Below, piece after piece: positions 18,214 to 28,149 of a stretch of DNA of 64,000 nt. Position 1 is the first letter of the stretch; the number at the start of each line of letters is the position of its first letter. A program made the position numbers and the translations under genes. The stretch lies in assembly GCA_023703655.1 (NCBI GenBank), contig CP097973.1, forward strand, positions 1,261,893-1,325,892, written 5' to 3'. The stretch is from SAR86 cluster bacterium. Lineage in GTDB: Bacteria > Pseudomonadota > Gammaproteobacteria > Magnimaribacterales > D2472. A model generated the notes under the pieces. The model worked only from the letters and a program-made list of their open reading frames with translations, had not been told where the DNA came from and did not search any database.

Positions 18214-19532
18214 TTCCGTTAATTTTTATATTGCTAGTTTGTGCAAGTCTGCTCATGGGTTTTCCTGTGGCTTTTACACTTGCAGGGATTTCAGTTTTGT
18301 ATGCACTCATAGGAGTAATAATCGGATTCTTTGACGCCAACCTTTTTAAAAACATTCCTATCCGAATTTATGGAATTATGAATAATCAAACATTATTGGC
18401 CGTCCCGCTATTCATTTATATGGGTGTGACCCTTGAAAAATCTGGTATTGCAGCATCAATGTTATCTGAAATGGGTAAGGCATTCGCAAAAGTTAAGTCT
18501 GGACTTGGTATATCTATAATATTGGTTGGTACCTTGCTGGCAGCAAGCACTGGGATAGTTGGCGCTACTGTTGTGACTATGGGGTTGATGTCGCTTCCAA
18601 TTCTTCTAAAGCAAGGTTATTCAAAGGAATTTTCAACTGGCTTGGTCGCAGCTACCGGGACTCTTGGTCAAATAATACCACCCTCAATAGCATTAGTTCT
18701 TTTGGGCGATGTAATGTCTAATGCTTATCAACGAGCACAAAATAATCTTGGCATTTTCTCTCAAAAGACCGTATCAGTCGGCGACCTTTTTATTGGAGCA
18801 ATCATTCCAGGATTGTTGATATGTGTTGGTTATTTAATATATACAATCCTTGTAAATAGAAAAAAAATACTCAAAGTAGAAACTAATAATCAAAATACAA
18901 ATCTGATTAGAACGCTGTTTCCGCCTTTCTTATTAATTTTTGTAGTTTTAGGCTCAATAATTGCTGGAGTTGCTACTCCAACTGAGGCGGCAGGAATTGG
19001 TGCGTTAGGTTCTTTCATGATTGCAACATTTTCAAATAAAACCTCCATTAATTTATTTAAGGATATCTCATTTCAGTCTGCAAAAATTACCACAATGATT
19101 TTTGCAATTTTAATTGGTGCATCTATCTTTTCATTAGTTTTCAGAGGAATAGGAGGAGATGATTTAATTGATCAAATATTTGGAGCTCTGCCTGGCGGGC
19201 CATATACGGCTTTGCTTATCATTCTTTTTGGAATATTCATCATTGGGTTTATATTAGATTTTATTGAGATTTGTTATGTAATTGTTCCACTGATTGCGCC
19301 TCCATTGTTAATGATGGGGTTTGATCCAGTGTGGTTATCAATTCTTTTAGCAGTTGTTTTGCAAACATCCTTTTTAACACCTCCATTTGGTTTCTCATTG
19401 TTTTATTTGAGAGGTGTTGCTGGAGATAACATTCAAACTAAAGAAATCTATAAAGGTGTTGTGCCTTTTATAGTAATTCAGCTTGTGGCGTTGGCTTTGG
19501 TAATTCTTTTTCCTTGGATACTAATCTTATAA
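18204..19532 (+). CDS. TRAP transporter large permease (DctM type)
   Basis: The 442-residue polytopic protein has about 12 segments with DctM signatures FPVAFTLAGISVLYALIG, VGATVVTMGLMSLP, TGTLGQIIPPSIALVLLGD and ATPTEAAGIGALG. It forms the sodium-coupled channel of a TRAP transporter. The LGQIIPPS segment and the stretch between helices, VGDLFIGAIIPG, are standard. It is convergent with lipA, 7 bp away. Confidence 0.94.
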   Translation: MEIIPLIFILLVCASLLMGFPVAFTLAGISVLYALIGVIIGFFDANLFKNIPIRIYGIMNNQTLLAVPLFIYMGVTLEKSGIAASMLSEMGKAFAKVKSGLGISIILVGTLLAASTGIVGATVVTMGLMSLPILLKQGYSKEFSTGLVAATGTLGQIIPPSIALVLLGDVMSNAYQRAQNNLGIFSQKTVSVGDLFIGAIIPGLLICVGYLIYTILVNRKKILKVETNNQNTNLIRTLFPPFLLIFVVLGSIIAGVATPTEAAGIGALGSFMIATFSNKTSINLFKDISFQSAKITTMIFAILIGASIFSLVFRGIGGDDLIDQIFGALPGGPYTALLIILFGIFIIGFILDFIEICYVIVPLIAPPLLMMGFDPVWLSILLAVVLQTSFLTPPFGFSLFYLRGVAGDNIQTKEIYKGVVPFIVIQLVALALVILFPWILIL

Positions 19533-19539
19533 TTAAGAA

Positions 19540-20502
19540 CTATAAGCCAGCATTATTTTTTTCTAGAGCCTGCTCTGCCCTATAACTTGAGCGCACCATA
19601 GGTCCAGATACCACCTCAAGAAAACCTCTTTTAATACCAATATCTCTTAATTCATTGAATTCACTGGGCTTTATCCATCTTGCTACTGGAAGGTGATTAA
19701 GAGTCGGTCTTAAATATTGACCAAGAGTTAGAATATCGACATTTGCTTCAAGAAGATCATCCATTGTCTCTATAATTTCATCTCTTGTTTCGCCCAAACC
19801 TAAAATTATGCTCGATTTTGTAAGCACTTCAGAGTTAATAACTTTTGAAGTTGCAAGAACATCAAGCGTTTGTTGATAGCCTGCTCTTATATCTCTTACA
19901 GGATGAGTTAATCTTTTAACAGTTTCAATATTTTGTGCAAATACTTGAATGCCACAATTAACTAAGGTTTCTATCGATGATTTTAATCCTTTAAAGTCTG
20001 GAGTTAATGCTTCCACTGATGTGTATGGATTATGTTCTTTAATTAGTTGCACTGTATCTGCATAGTGGTTAGCTCCTCCATCATCTAAATCATCTCTGTT
20101 AACTGACGTTAATACTACATACTTAAGATTCATTTTTTTTACAGCCAACGCAGTATTTATTGGTTCATACTGATCTAGCCATCCTTTTGGATTGCCAGTA
20201 TCAACAGAGCAAAACTTACATGCCCTTGTACAGACTCCGCCCATGAGCATAAAAGTAGCTGTGCCCCTTGACCAACACTCAGATAGATTTGGACACATTG
20301 CTTCCTCACAAACCGTGTAGAGTCTTTTTCCTTGTACTTGCTCTTTAACATGCTGAAAGTTGCTCGAAGAATTAGATTTAACCCTTATCCATGAAGGTTT
20401 TTTCTGATTCGGAATGTTAGCATTTTGGTTAGCTTTAATACCATTTTTAACCGCTTTAATGCCATCTCTGTTAGTAATCTTTACTGTTTTAATAATTTCC
20501 AT
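19540..20502 (-). CDS. lipA: Lipoyl synthase
   Basis: This radical-SAM enzyme inserts two sulfurs into octanoyl-lipoyl domains. The auxiliary cluster cysteines are in [12 protein letters not shown] and the radical SAM cysteines in [10 protein letters not shown]. The C-terminal signature RSSYRAEQ is present. It is 320 residues long. The lipB stop and lipA start overlap in TAATG, so the two are coupled. Confidence 0.96.
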   Translation of the reverse strand: MEIIKTVKITNRDGIKAVKNGIKANQNANIPNQKKPSWIRVKSNSSSNFQHVKEQVQGKRLYTVCEEAMCPNLSECWSRGTATFMLMGGVCTRACKFCSVDTGNPKGWLDQYEPINTALAVKKMNLKYVVLTSVNRDDLDDGGANHYADTVQLIKEHNPYTSVEALTPDFKGLKSSIETLVNCGIQVFAQNIETVKRLTHPVRDIRAGYQQTLDVLATSKVINSEVLTKSSIILGLGETRDEIIETMDDLLEANVDILTLGQYLRPTLNHLPVARWIKPSEFNELRDIGIKRGFLEVVSGPMVRSSYRAEQALEKNNAGL

Positions 20503-21104
20503 TAGAAGTAATTGTTTAACTTATTTATTGCGGTATTTTTTACATCTTCAAGAGTTATTTTATTATGAATATCTTTCATTTGTGTAACTTCAAGTCCCTG
20601 ATAACCGCAAGGATTGATTCTGCTAAATGGCGCTAAATCCATATCTACATTTATGCTGATACCATGGTACGAATAACCATTTGAAATTCTAAGTCCAATA
20701 GAAGCAATCTTTTTTTCTTTAGTATAAACTCCTGGACTATTTGCTTGAAGCTCAGAGGTAATATCATACCCTTCTAGTAAATCTTGTATAAATTTTTGGA
20801 GATCTGCCACAAGTTTTTTTGGGCCAAGTTTCCGCTCTCTTACATTAAGCAAAAAATAAATAACTATCTGACCTGGACCGTGGTAAGTTACCTCCCCACC
20901 TCTATCAGTAGAGATGATAGGAATTGTTCCTGCATCTAAAATATGATTGGGATCTGCAGCAGTTCCCAATGTGAAGACTGGATGATGTTGAAGAATCCAA
21001 ATATTCTCCTTTTGATTATCTGTTTTAATAAAACTTCTCATTGATTCATAAGCAGACTTGAAATCTATTTTGCCAAGATCTTTAATATCAATTGATTTAG
21101 TCAA
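20502..21104 (-). CDS. lipB: Octanoyl-[ACP]:protein octanoyltransferase
   Basis: LipB moves octanoate from ACP to lipoyl domains. Motifs are [28 protein letters not shown], the catalytic lysine region [12 protein letters not shown], and the cysteine in [13 protein letters not shown]. It is 200 residues long. It overlaps the upstream TRAP binding-protein gene by 4 bp, an unusual neighbour. Confidence 0.95.
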   Translation of the reverse strand: MTKSIDIKDLGKIDFKSAYESMRSFIKTDNQKENIWILQHHPVFTLGTAADPNHILDAGTIPIISTDRGGEVTYHGPGQIVIYFLLNVRERKLGPKKLVADLQKFIQDLLEGYDITSELQANSPGVYTKEKKIASIGLRISNGYSYHGISINVDMDLAPFSRINPCGYQGLEVTQMKDIHNKITLEDVKNTAINKLNNYF

Positions 21105-22174
21105 CGTATTTTTGTGTATGCATCTTCAGAGATTTCATGATAGCTCACAACCTCTGATTTAAACTTTAGGTAAGATTCATAGATGCTCTTAAATTGATTA
21201 TCATTTTCAGCGATCTCATCTAATACAGACTTGGAAATGACTCTAAACTCATTAATAACGTCATCTGGTAGTTTCTTTAGTTGCACATTGTGAACATCTA
21301 TTAATTCTCTGAGTGCCTGATTATTCATTGCTGTGTACTCATCAAGTAAGTCTTGATTCACAGCTTTTGCTGCGGTCTTAACAATTGATTGAAGATGAGT
21401 AGGCAATTCATTCCAAGCATCTAGATTAATAATGAATTCAAGCATTGATCCAGGCTCATGCCATCCAGGAAAATAATAATACTTAGCTATTTGTTGAAAA
21501 CCAAACGCTAAATCATTGTAAGGCCCAACCCACTCAGTAGCATCGATAACCCCTGTTTGTAATGCGGTATAAAGTTCGCCTCCAGGTATATTCACAGGAA
21601 CTCCTCCTGCTCTTTTAAAAACCTCTCCTCCAATTCCAGGAATCCTCATCTTTAAACCTTTGATACTTTCAAGAGAAGTAATTTCCTTATTAAACCAGCC
21701 AAACATCTGAGTTCCCGTATTACCGCCAGGCATCGGCAAGAGATTAAATGGTAAATATAGACTCTCCCATATCTCAAGTCCGCCTCCCCTATTAACCCAT
21801 GCGTTAATTTCATCAGCTGTAAATCCAAATGGAACGCCAGCAAAAAATTGAGCTGCAGGTATCTTTCCTTTCCAGTAGTAAGCGCCACCATGTCCCATTT
21901 GCACTGAGCCGCTTGATACAGCATCAAATACACCCATAGCTGGAACAATCTCGCCAGCCCCATAAACCTTTATTTCTAGTTGGCCTGATGACATTTCTTG
22001 AACTAGCCTACTAAATCGCTCGGGTGCCATGCCCAGTCCAGGTAAATTTTTGGGCCAAGTGGTAACCAATGACCATTTAAATTTCTTGTCTTGGACAACA
22101 GCAGTTTCTGTTACATTTTCTGCACATGAAGAAATAAACAGCAGGAGTGGGATTAAAAAAAATAACTTTCTCAT
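21101..22174 (-). CDS. TRAP transporter substrate-binding lipoprotein, 2-oxoacid (TakP)-like
   Basis: Starting at ATG 22174 gives a lipoprotein signal peptide, MRKLFFLIPLLLFISSCAEN, with the lipobox ISSC; this ATG overlaps the uvrD stop in ATGA. The mature part has the DctP features FKWSLVTTWPKNLPG, GAGEIVPAMGVFDAVSSG, GTGTQMFGW-like NTGTQMFGW and IDATEWVGPYND. The pattern, with YYYFPGWHEPG near the end, resembles the TakP group that binds 2-oxo monocarboxylates. That substrate is inference. It likely serves the permeases at 17761-19532, although lipA and lipB lie between. Confidence 0.88.
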   Translation of the reverse strand: MRKLFFLIPLLLFISSCAENVTETAVVQDKKFKWSLVTTWPKNLPGLGMAPERFSRLVQEMSSGQLEIKVYGAGEIVPAMGVFDAVSSGSVQMGHGGAYYWKGKIPAAQFFAGVPFGFTADEINAWVNRGGGLEIWESLYLPFNLLPMPGGNTGTQMFGWFNKEITSLESIKGLKMRIPGIGGEVFKRAGGVPVNIPGGELYTALQTGVIDATEWVGPYNDLAFGFQQIAKYYYFPGWHEPGSMLEFIINLDAWNELPTHLQSIVKTAAKAVNQDLLDEYTAMNNQALRELIDVHNVQLKKLPDDVINEFRVISKSVLDEIAENDNQFKSIYESYLKFKSEVVSYHEISEDAYTKIR

Positions 22175-24339
22175 ATTACTTCTAAGTTTGCGAATGATAG
22201 CACAAGCCACTTAGTGCCTGCAGATTCAAAGTTAACTTGGACACGTGCTGATTCACCTGCACCTTCATAATTAAGTACTATCCCCTGACCAAATTTAGGA
22301 TGCTGGACCTTTTGTCCAAGCGCAATTCCAATCTGATCTTCAAAATCCATAGGTTTTGATTCATTGCGTGAATACGGCATCGTAACTGATGCTTTTGGTC
22401 GAATTTCCATAATGCATTCAGATGGTATCTCTTTAATAAATCTTGAAGGAGGATTAAAAATATCATTTCCATGCAGCCTTCTTGACTCAGCATATGTTAG
22501 ATAGAGTTTTTTCATAGCTCGTGTTATGCCTACGTAACATAACCTTCTCTCCTCTTCTAATTGATCAGGAGACTCCATAGATCTCCCATGTGGAAATAAT
22601 GTTTCTTCAAGCCCTGTCATAAAAACTAAAGGAAACTCTAAGCCTTTTGCCGAGTGTAAAGTCATTAGTTGCACGGCATCATCAAATTCATCAGCTTGTC
22701 TGTCGCCAGCATCTAAAGATACATTGCTTAAAAATTGTTCTGTTATTTCTAGATTAGTTTTGTCATCAGAGAATGACATCTCAAAATTTTTTGCAGCTGA
22801 TAATAGCTCCTCAAGATTTTCTTTTCTTGTTTTACCCTTCTCGCCAGGCTCTTTCTCATGAAACTGTATCAAACCTGATTGCTCTAATATGCTACCAACA
22901 ATTTCAGATAGTGAAATATCATCAATCTTTCCACATAGACCTAAGATGATTTCAAGAAACTTTTTAAGGCCATTTGCACCTCTGCCACTAATAAGATTTT
23001 CATCAATCATTTTAGAAGATGCTTGTATGTAAGAGATATTATGTTTGTTTGCCAAAGATCTTATTTTTGCTAAAGTTTTAGCTCCAACGCCTCTAGTTGG
23101 ATTTGCTACTGATCTTTCAAATGCAGGATTGTCATGCGGATTAAAAATTATTCTCAAATAGCTAATTGCATTTTTAATCTCTAATCTATCGTAAAATCTG
23201 AGTCCACCATAGATTCTGTAGGGAATATTTGCTCGCAAAAGCGCCTCTTCAATTGCTCTTGATTGTGCATTAGATCTGTAAATCACTGCTGAATCACTGA
23301 AAAGCTCGCCGCCATCCATCCAGCTCTTAATAATTTCGGCAACAAATCTTGCCTCATCCTGCTCATTAAAAGCTTGGTAAAGAGTAATTTGTTCTCCTTC
23401 ATTAGATTCTGTCCATAAATTTTTACCGAGTCTGGCTTGATTATTTTCTATTAAAGCATTTGCTGCATTTAAGATAATGCTTGTCGATCGATAGTTTTGC
23501 TCAAGACGAATGGTTGCATTCTGTTTATGCTTGGTTTTAAAGTCTTCTAAGTGGCCAACTTTTGCACCCCTCCACCCATAAATTGACTGATCATCATCTC
23601 CAACTGCTGTAATACTTGTTTCCTTTGAAGCAACCTCATTTAACCATGCATATTGAATTACATTTGTGTCTTGAAACTCATCAATGAGAATATGCCTGAA
23701 TCTTCGATGAAAGAAATCTCTTACCTTTTTGTTTGTCTTTAGCAGCTCATAACTTTTTAAGAGTAATTCTGCAAAATCAACCAAGCTATCCTTTTTACAA
23801 ATTTCGTCATACTGGGAATATATTTTTTTTACTGTCTCAGCATAGAAGTCTTTACTATCATCAACATTCTTTGGCCTTTTGCCAGCATCTTTCCATGAAT
23901 TGATTTGCCATTGTATTTGCTTGGCAGGCCATGAACTTTCCTCTAGATTATTATCTTTACAAATCCTCTTAATAACCCGCAACTGATCTTCAGCATCAAG
24001 CACAGTAAATGTTGAAATAAGATTTGCTTCCTTATAAAAACGTTTGAGAGTTCTGTGAGCAAGTCCATGAAAAGTGCCACACCACAGATCCGCTAAAGGT
24101 GATTGAAGTAGTTCCTGAATTCTTGACTTCATCTCATTAGCAGCTTTATTGGTAAAGGTAACTGCCATTACAGAATTTGGATTTGACTGCATAGCCTCAA
24201 CTATCCACGCAACCCTGTGAACTAATACTCTAGTCTTGCCTGATCCAGCTCCAGCAAGCACAAGTAGACTGGGAGCCTCAGAAGTTACCGCATCACGTTG
24301 ACGATCATTTAATTCATTAAGAATATTAGAGACATCCAT
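22171..24339 (-). CDS. uvrD: UvrD/PcrA-type DNA helicase II
   Basis: This 722-residue SF1A 3'-5' helicase acts in mismatch and excision repair. Motif Q/I is LNDRQRDAVTSEAP, then VLAGAGSGKTRVL; motif II is ILIDEFQDTN; motif III GDDDQSIYGWRGA; motif IV RLEQNYRS; motif V LMTLHSAKGLEFPLVF; motif VI YVGITRAMKKLYLTYA. The Tudor-like C-terminal end is GQKVQHPKFGQGIVLNYEG. It heads the uvrD-dctP-lipB-lipA run. Confidence 0.95.
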   Translation of the reverse strand: MDVSNILNELNDRQRDAVTSEAPSLLVLAGAGSGKTRVLVHRVAWIVEAMQSNPNSVMAVTFTNKAANEMKSRIQELLQSPLADLWCGTFHGLAHRTLKRFYKEANLISTFTVLDAEDQLRVIKRICKDNNLEESSWPAKQIQWQINSWKDAGKRPKNVDDSKDFYAETVKKIYSQYDEICKKDSLVDFAELLLKSYELLKTNKKVRDFFHRRFRHILIDEFQDTNVIQYAWLNEVASKETSITAVGDDDQSIYGWRGAKVGHLEDFKTKHKQNATIRLEQNYRSTSIILNAANALIENNQARLGKNLWTESNEGEQITLYQAFNEQDEARFVAEIIKSWMDGGELFSDSAVIYRSNAQSRAIEEALLRANIPYRIYGGLRFYDRLEIKNAISYLRIIFNPHDNPAFERSVANPTRGVGAKTLAKIRSLANKHNISYIQASSKMIDENLISGRGANGLKKFLEIILGLCGKIDDISLSEIVGSILEQSGLIQFHEKEPGEKGKTRKENLEELLSAAKNFEMSFSDDKTNLEITEQFLSNVSLDAGDRQADEFDDAVQLMTLHSAKGLEFPLVFMTGLEETLFPHGRSMESPDQLEEERRLCYVGITRAMKKLYLTYAESRRLHGNDIFNPPSRFIKEIPSECIMEIRPKASVTMPYSRNESKPMDFEDQIGIALGQKVQHPKFGQGIVLNYEGAGESARVQVNFESAGTKWLVLSFANLEVI

Positions 24340-24345
24340 TTATTT

Positions 24346-24975
24346 TTAGTATATAAGACGCTCTCTAAACCACAGATTCACGATCCATTTCTCTCCATTG
24401 GTTACAGGCATACCTGCATGCAAAGATTTTGGATGAATATTAGTTGTATCTTTTTCACAATTATGAAAGATCAATACATCCCCTTTTCTAGCATCAATAT
24501 TAAATCCCAATTCTGGAAAATCTGTTCCACCACCATCCTCAACATCATTTAGATATGCAATGGCCGTTAAAAGTCGTTGTCCACCAGGCTCCCAATTTTT
24601 CTTTCCTTCCTCTGTTTTATAGTCAAATGAGTCAAAGTGGGCTTTATATTCGCCTGCCGTTTCATAATAAACAAGTTGGTATTGCTCAGCATTCCTGATG
24701 GGCATTTGAACTAAAATGGATATTCGCTTGCTGACCTCATGAAGAATGTCATTCTCATCATGTGTTAACCAACAATTTTGACTGGTTCGACTTTTATGTG
24801 TGACATGCTGATCTGAGCTTATAACAGTTGATTCCTTTAGCTTGTTTTTGCCAGCTTCTATGAAAGAATTGCACTCATGATCATTCAAAAAATCGTTTAC
24901 AACATAAACGATTGGATCTGCACTATACATCGTCACATTTTCTGCTATCTTTTTTGGAAAGTCTGTTTCAGTCAT
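24346..24975 (-). CDS. Prolyl 4-hydroxylase-like 2-oxoglutarate/Fe(II) dioxygenase
   Basis: The 209-residue soluble protein has the double-stranded beta-helix of P4H-alpha-type enzymes. Iron ligands are H and D of YKAHFDSFDY and the distal H of HAGMPVTNG; the 2-oxoglutarate lysine is in GEKWIVNLWFRE. GGGTDFPELG is also typical of this group. I start at ATG 24975; the frame is open to a TTG at 24999. The gene starts only 30 bp from a divergent GlcNAc-transferase gene, suggesting joint action on a hydroxyproline substrate. Confidence 0.88.
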   Translation of the reverse strand: MTETDFPKKIAENVTMYSADPIVYVVNDFLNDHECNSFIEAGKNKLKESTVISSDQHVTHKSRTSQNCWLTHDENDILHEVSKRISILVQMPIRNAEQYQLVYYETAGEYKAHFDSFDYKTEEGKKNWEPGGQRLLTAIAYLNDVEDGGGTDFPELGFNIDARKGDVLIFHNCEKDTTNIHPKSLHAGMPVTNGEKWIVNLWFRERLIY

Positions 24976-25005
24976 ATGAGATAATTGTATCTTAGACAAA
25001 TAGTT

Positions 25006-25998
25006 ATGAGTATATTTATATCAATAGCTTCTTACCAAGATCCTTTGCTAGAAAGTACTGTATTTAGTGCAATTCATAATGCTGATAATCCAAACAATCT
25101 CGTATTTGGCATTTGTGATCAATCCTCTAATATTAAAGATCTATCAGCATATAATGCTCAATCTGAAATAAAGTATGAGCACGTTGATCCTATACTTTCG
25201 AAGGGACCATGTTGGGCTCGAAATCGCATCCAAAGTCTCTTTCAAGATGAAGAGTTTTATTTACAAATTGACTCACATACTCAATTTGATAAACATTGGG
25301 ATACATTTTTAATAGAAAACTATACAAAAATTAAGAATATTTCTCAGGATATATATTTTGCAAAACCCATTCTAACCTGTTACCCAAGACCATTTGAAAT
25401 CACTGATGTTGAAAAAGGTGAAGTCAAACTGAATCTTAGTGATCCATTCACGCAGGTAATAACATACAGAAAAGATAGTATTTTTATGCGTGACCTTTTC
25501 TCAAGGCAAATTGGTATACCAACCAAGTTATCTAGAGCCACTCATGGCTATTTATTAGCAGCAGGCTGTTTATTTACAAACGGAAGTTTCATCAAAGACG
25601 TTCCATATGATCCAAATTTTTATTTCTATGGTGAAGAAATCTCATTAATGCTAAGAGCATTCACCAGAGGCTATAGTATTTTTCATTTACCAAATGTTCC
25701 TATATTTCACCTTTACACTGATCCTGTAAATGCCCCAAGGAAATTACATTGGAATGAAGAAGAGGATATGCACAGACCAACCAAATGGAATGAACTTGAA
25801 AAAATAAGTATTGAAAGATTGAGAGGTCTTGTTGAGAATAAGCTTGATGAGGTGTGGGGCCTTGGAGACATTTTTACATTAAATGATTATGCTGTACTAA
25901 GTGGATTAGATTACAAAGAAAAGAAGGTTATAGATGAAGAAAAAGCATTTAACAAAAAACTATTTGAAAGTGCTGATCTCAGTGTAAGACCCTTTTAG
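25006..25998 (+). CDS. GlcNAc-transferase family glycosyltransferase (GT60/Skp1 Gnt1-like)
   Basis: The 330-residue protein starts MSIFISIASYQDPLLEST, and its metal/nucleotide-sugar motif is LQIDSHTQFDKHWD. Other marks are KGPCWARNRIQSL, AAGCLFTNGSFIKDVPYDP and FYGEEISLMLRAFTRGY. These match the GlcNAc family that includes the enzyme adding GlcNAc to hydroxyproline of eukaryotic Skp1. ATG 25006 is chosen; the frame is open to 24985. It is divergent from a prolyl hydroxylase with almost no spacer. Confidence 0.82.
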   Translation: MSIFISIASYQDPLLESTVFSAIHNADNPNNLVFGICDQSSNIKDLSAYNAQSEIKYEHVDPILSKGPCWARNRIQSLFQDEEFYLQIDSHTQFDKHWDTFLIENYTKIKNISQDIYFAKPILTCYPRPFEITDVEKGEVKLNLSDPFTQVITYRKDSIFMRDLFSRQIGIPTKLSRATHGYLLAAGCLFTNGSFIKDVPYDPNFYFYGEEISLMLRAFTRGYSIFHLPNVPIFHLYTDPVNAPRKLHWNEEEDMHRPTKWNELEKISIERLRGLVENKLDEVWGLGDIFTLNDYAVLSGLDYKEKKVIDEEKAFNKKLFESADLSVRPF

Positions 25999-26011
25999 AT
26001 ATGGAGACAAT

Positions 26012-26428
26012 ATGAGTGATGAAGTAAAAAAATTTTTAGATGAATATTGTGACTTTGTCACTAAAGTTACAAGTGAGCCCAGTCTTGATCAAGATGCGCT
26101 TATAAAAAGAATGAAAGAGATAGACTCTGAGTCAGATATCCATTCCGCAAGACTTCTCACCGCAGCACTTGGCTTAGGAAGTGAGGGCGGAGAATTTGTT
26201 GAAATTGTTAAAAAAATGTTCCTACAAGGTAAGCCTGCCTCTCAAGAAAACATATTTCATATGAAAAGAGAGCTCGGCGATATCATTTGGTATTGGGCGA
26301 CTGCATGTATGGCATTAAACTTAGATCCTTACGAAGTGATCAGTGAAAATAAATCCAAACTTGAGGCAAGATATGGCAAAGGATTTAAAGTTGAGAAAAG
26401 TGAGCACAGAAAAAAAGGTGATCTTTGA
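26012..26428 (+). CDS. MazG-like nucleotide pyrophosphohydrolase
   Basis: The 138-residue all-alpha NTP-PPase has the metal-binding pattern GSEGGEFVEIVKKMFLQGK and the second helix MKRELGDIIWYWATA. This single-domain form is common in phages and marine bacteria and hydrolyses (d)NTPs or alarmones; the substrate here is unknown. It lies 13 bp after the glycosyltransferase on the same strand and has a GGAGAC ribosome site. Confidence 0.85.
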   Translation: MSDEVKKFLDEYCDFVTKVTSEPSLDQDALIKRMKEIDSESDIHSARLLTAALGLGSEGGEFVEIVKKMFLQGKPASQENIFHMKRELGDIIWYWATACMALNLDPYEVISENKSKLEARYGKGFKVEKSEHRKKGDL

Positions 26429-26446
26429 CCAGTTTCAAAGGAGAAA

Positions 26447-28147
26447 ATGAAATTGCGATCGCTGAAATTAAGCTTTGATAGAATAGTCTTAATTATTACG
26501 GTTTGCTTGTCTGCAAACACCCTTTCATTGAATCTAGATAGTGATCTTTTGATCTTTAATGCTGATATATATACCTCTAATAACAAAAATCCTAAAGCAG
26601 ACTCATTGGTAGTAAGTGATGGATATATTGTATATGTAGGAAATTATTTAGATGCTCAGCACTATGTTGGTAAAAGTACTAAGTTAATTGATCTTGATGG
26701 TAAAACGGTTTTGCCAGGGTTTATTGATTCTCATACTCATCTTTCGATGGGCGCAAGACTAGTTAAAGGAATTGACCTATACAAGATGAATTCTATCTCT
26801 GATTGGCAGAATACCATCCTTGAAAACATTCCTAAGTTTAAAGATTCGCAATGGTTGTTTGGTGCAAGATGGGATCATACTTTAACTAGCAATGGTGAAT
26901 TACCGACCGTGTCAGATCTTGATGAATTAAAAATAGATAAGCCAATAGCCTTGAGAGACATTGATGGACATTCGATGTGGATTAATACGAAAGCCTATAA
27001 AAGGCTTGTGAATGAATATCCTGTTGAAAAGCTTCAGAGTGAGGGTGTTATATACAATGAAGATGGAACATTTAGTGGGATCCTCAAAGAGAGAGCAATG
27101 GAGCTAGTTGATGAGCTTGATGACTATCAAAATAGTCTTGCTGTTTCAAATAAAGATATTCAAAGAACACTGAGCTTTATCAATTCTATGGGTATTACCG
27201 GAATGCATGATATGCCAGACGAGCAAACTCTAAGAGATCTTAAACGACTAGCAAAGGAAAATAAGTTATATTCAAGGATCTTATTTGGATCAATTATTGA
27301 CTGTCGAGAATCAGATTGTGTTGAAGAACATTTAAGGCGTGGAAGTCTTTACAGACACTCTAATATTTATGAATTCTTGCTCAGTCCATATTTCATCAAA
27401 CTCTTTATAGATGGCGTATTATCAACGCATACTGCAGCGATGCAAGAAGAATATAGCGATAAAGATAATCACTTTGGAGAACTGCTTTATTTACCATCGG
27501 AGATTGGTGAGATTGTCAAAAGATCAAATGATGCTGGTATACCAGTAGCTGTGCATGCCATTGGTGATGCAGCTGTAAAAGTGACTTTAGATGTTTTTGA
27601 GAAATATGGCTCAAGAGAGGTAACTAACAGGATTGAGCATGCAGAAATTATTGATGAGCGTGATTTAGTTCGGTTTAAGAAACTTAATGTTGCTTTGTCA
27701 ATGCATCCTAATCATGGTACTGGCGTAATTGGTAAATATATATCTGAAAGGATTGGAGCAAAAAGAGAAAAGAATGCATATGTATGGAATTCAGCTATCA
27801 AAGAGGATGCTCAACTTATGTTGGGGAGCGATTGGCCTACCGCACCTTTAAGTCCGATGATTCAAATAGCTGATGCGATCTTTAGGGTTGGTCCTTTTGA
27901 GACTGATGATCAGCCATGGTATCCCAATCAAAAACTAAGCTTTTATAATGCATTGGTGGCATATACTCTTACCCCAGCAAAGGTATCTGGAGTAGATAAA
28001 TATATTGGCAGCCTTGAAAAGGGAAAGTACGCAGATTTTGTAATCCTGAATAAGAAGCTCAATACGCTTGATCGAAAAGAATTTTTGGCAACTAATGTAA
28101 TGTCAACCTTCTTCTTTGGAAAAGAGATTTATTCAGCAAATAATTAA
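26447..28147 (+). CDS. Exported amidohydrolase, YtcJ-like (amidohydrolase family 3)
   Basis: The 566-residue metal-dependent hydrolase has a signal-peptide-like N-terminus (about 1-28). The first metal motif is LPGFIDSHTHLSMGARL. A lysine-region segment is KLFIDGVLSTHTAA; later metal ligands are in AVHAIGDAAV, RIEHAEIID and LGSDWPTAPLSPM. Substrates of this family are mostly unknown amides or cyclic ureides. AAGGAG precedes the start. It sits 2 bp before an amino-acid symporter. Confidence 0.88.
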   Translation: MKLRSLKLSFDRIVLIITVCLSANTLSLNLDSDLLIFNADIYTSNNKNPKADSLVVSDGYIVYVGNYLDAQHYVGKSTKLIDLDGKTVLPGFIDSHTHLSMGARLVKGIDLYKMNSISDWQNTILENIPKFKDSQWLFGARWDHTLTSNGELPTVSDLDELKIDKPIALRDIDGHSMWINTKAYKRLVNEYPVEKLQSEGVIYNEDGTFSGILKERAMELVDELDDYQNSLAVSNKDIQRTLSFINSMGITGMHDMPDEQTLRDLKRLAKENKLYSRILFGSIIDCRESDCVEEHLRRGSLYRHSNIYEFLLSPYFIKLFIDGVLSTHTAAMQEEYSDKDNHFGELLYLPSEIGEIVKRSNDAGIPVAVHAIGDAAVKVTLDVFEKYGSREVTNRIEHAEIIDERDLVRFKKLNVALSMHPNHGTGVIGKYISERIGAKREKNAYVWNSAIKEDAQLMLGSDWPTAPLSPMIQIADAIFRVGPFETDDQPWYPNQKLSFYNALVAYTLTPAKVSGVDKYIGSLEKGKYADFVILNKKLNTLDRKEFLATNVMSTFFFGKEIYSANN

Positions 28148-28149
28148 TC

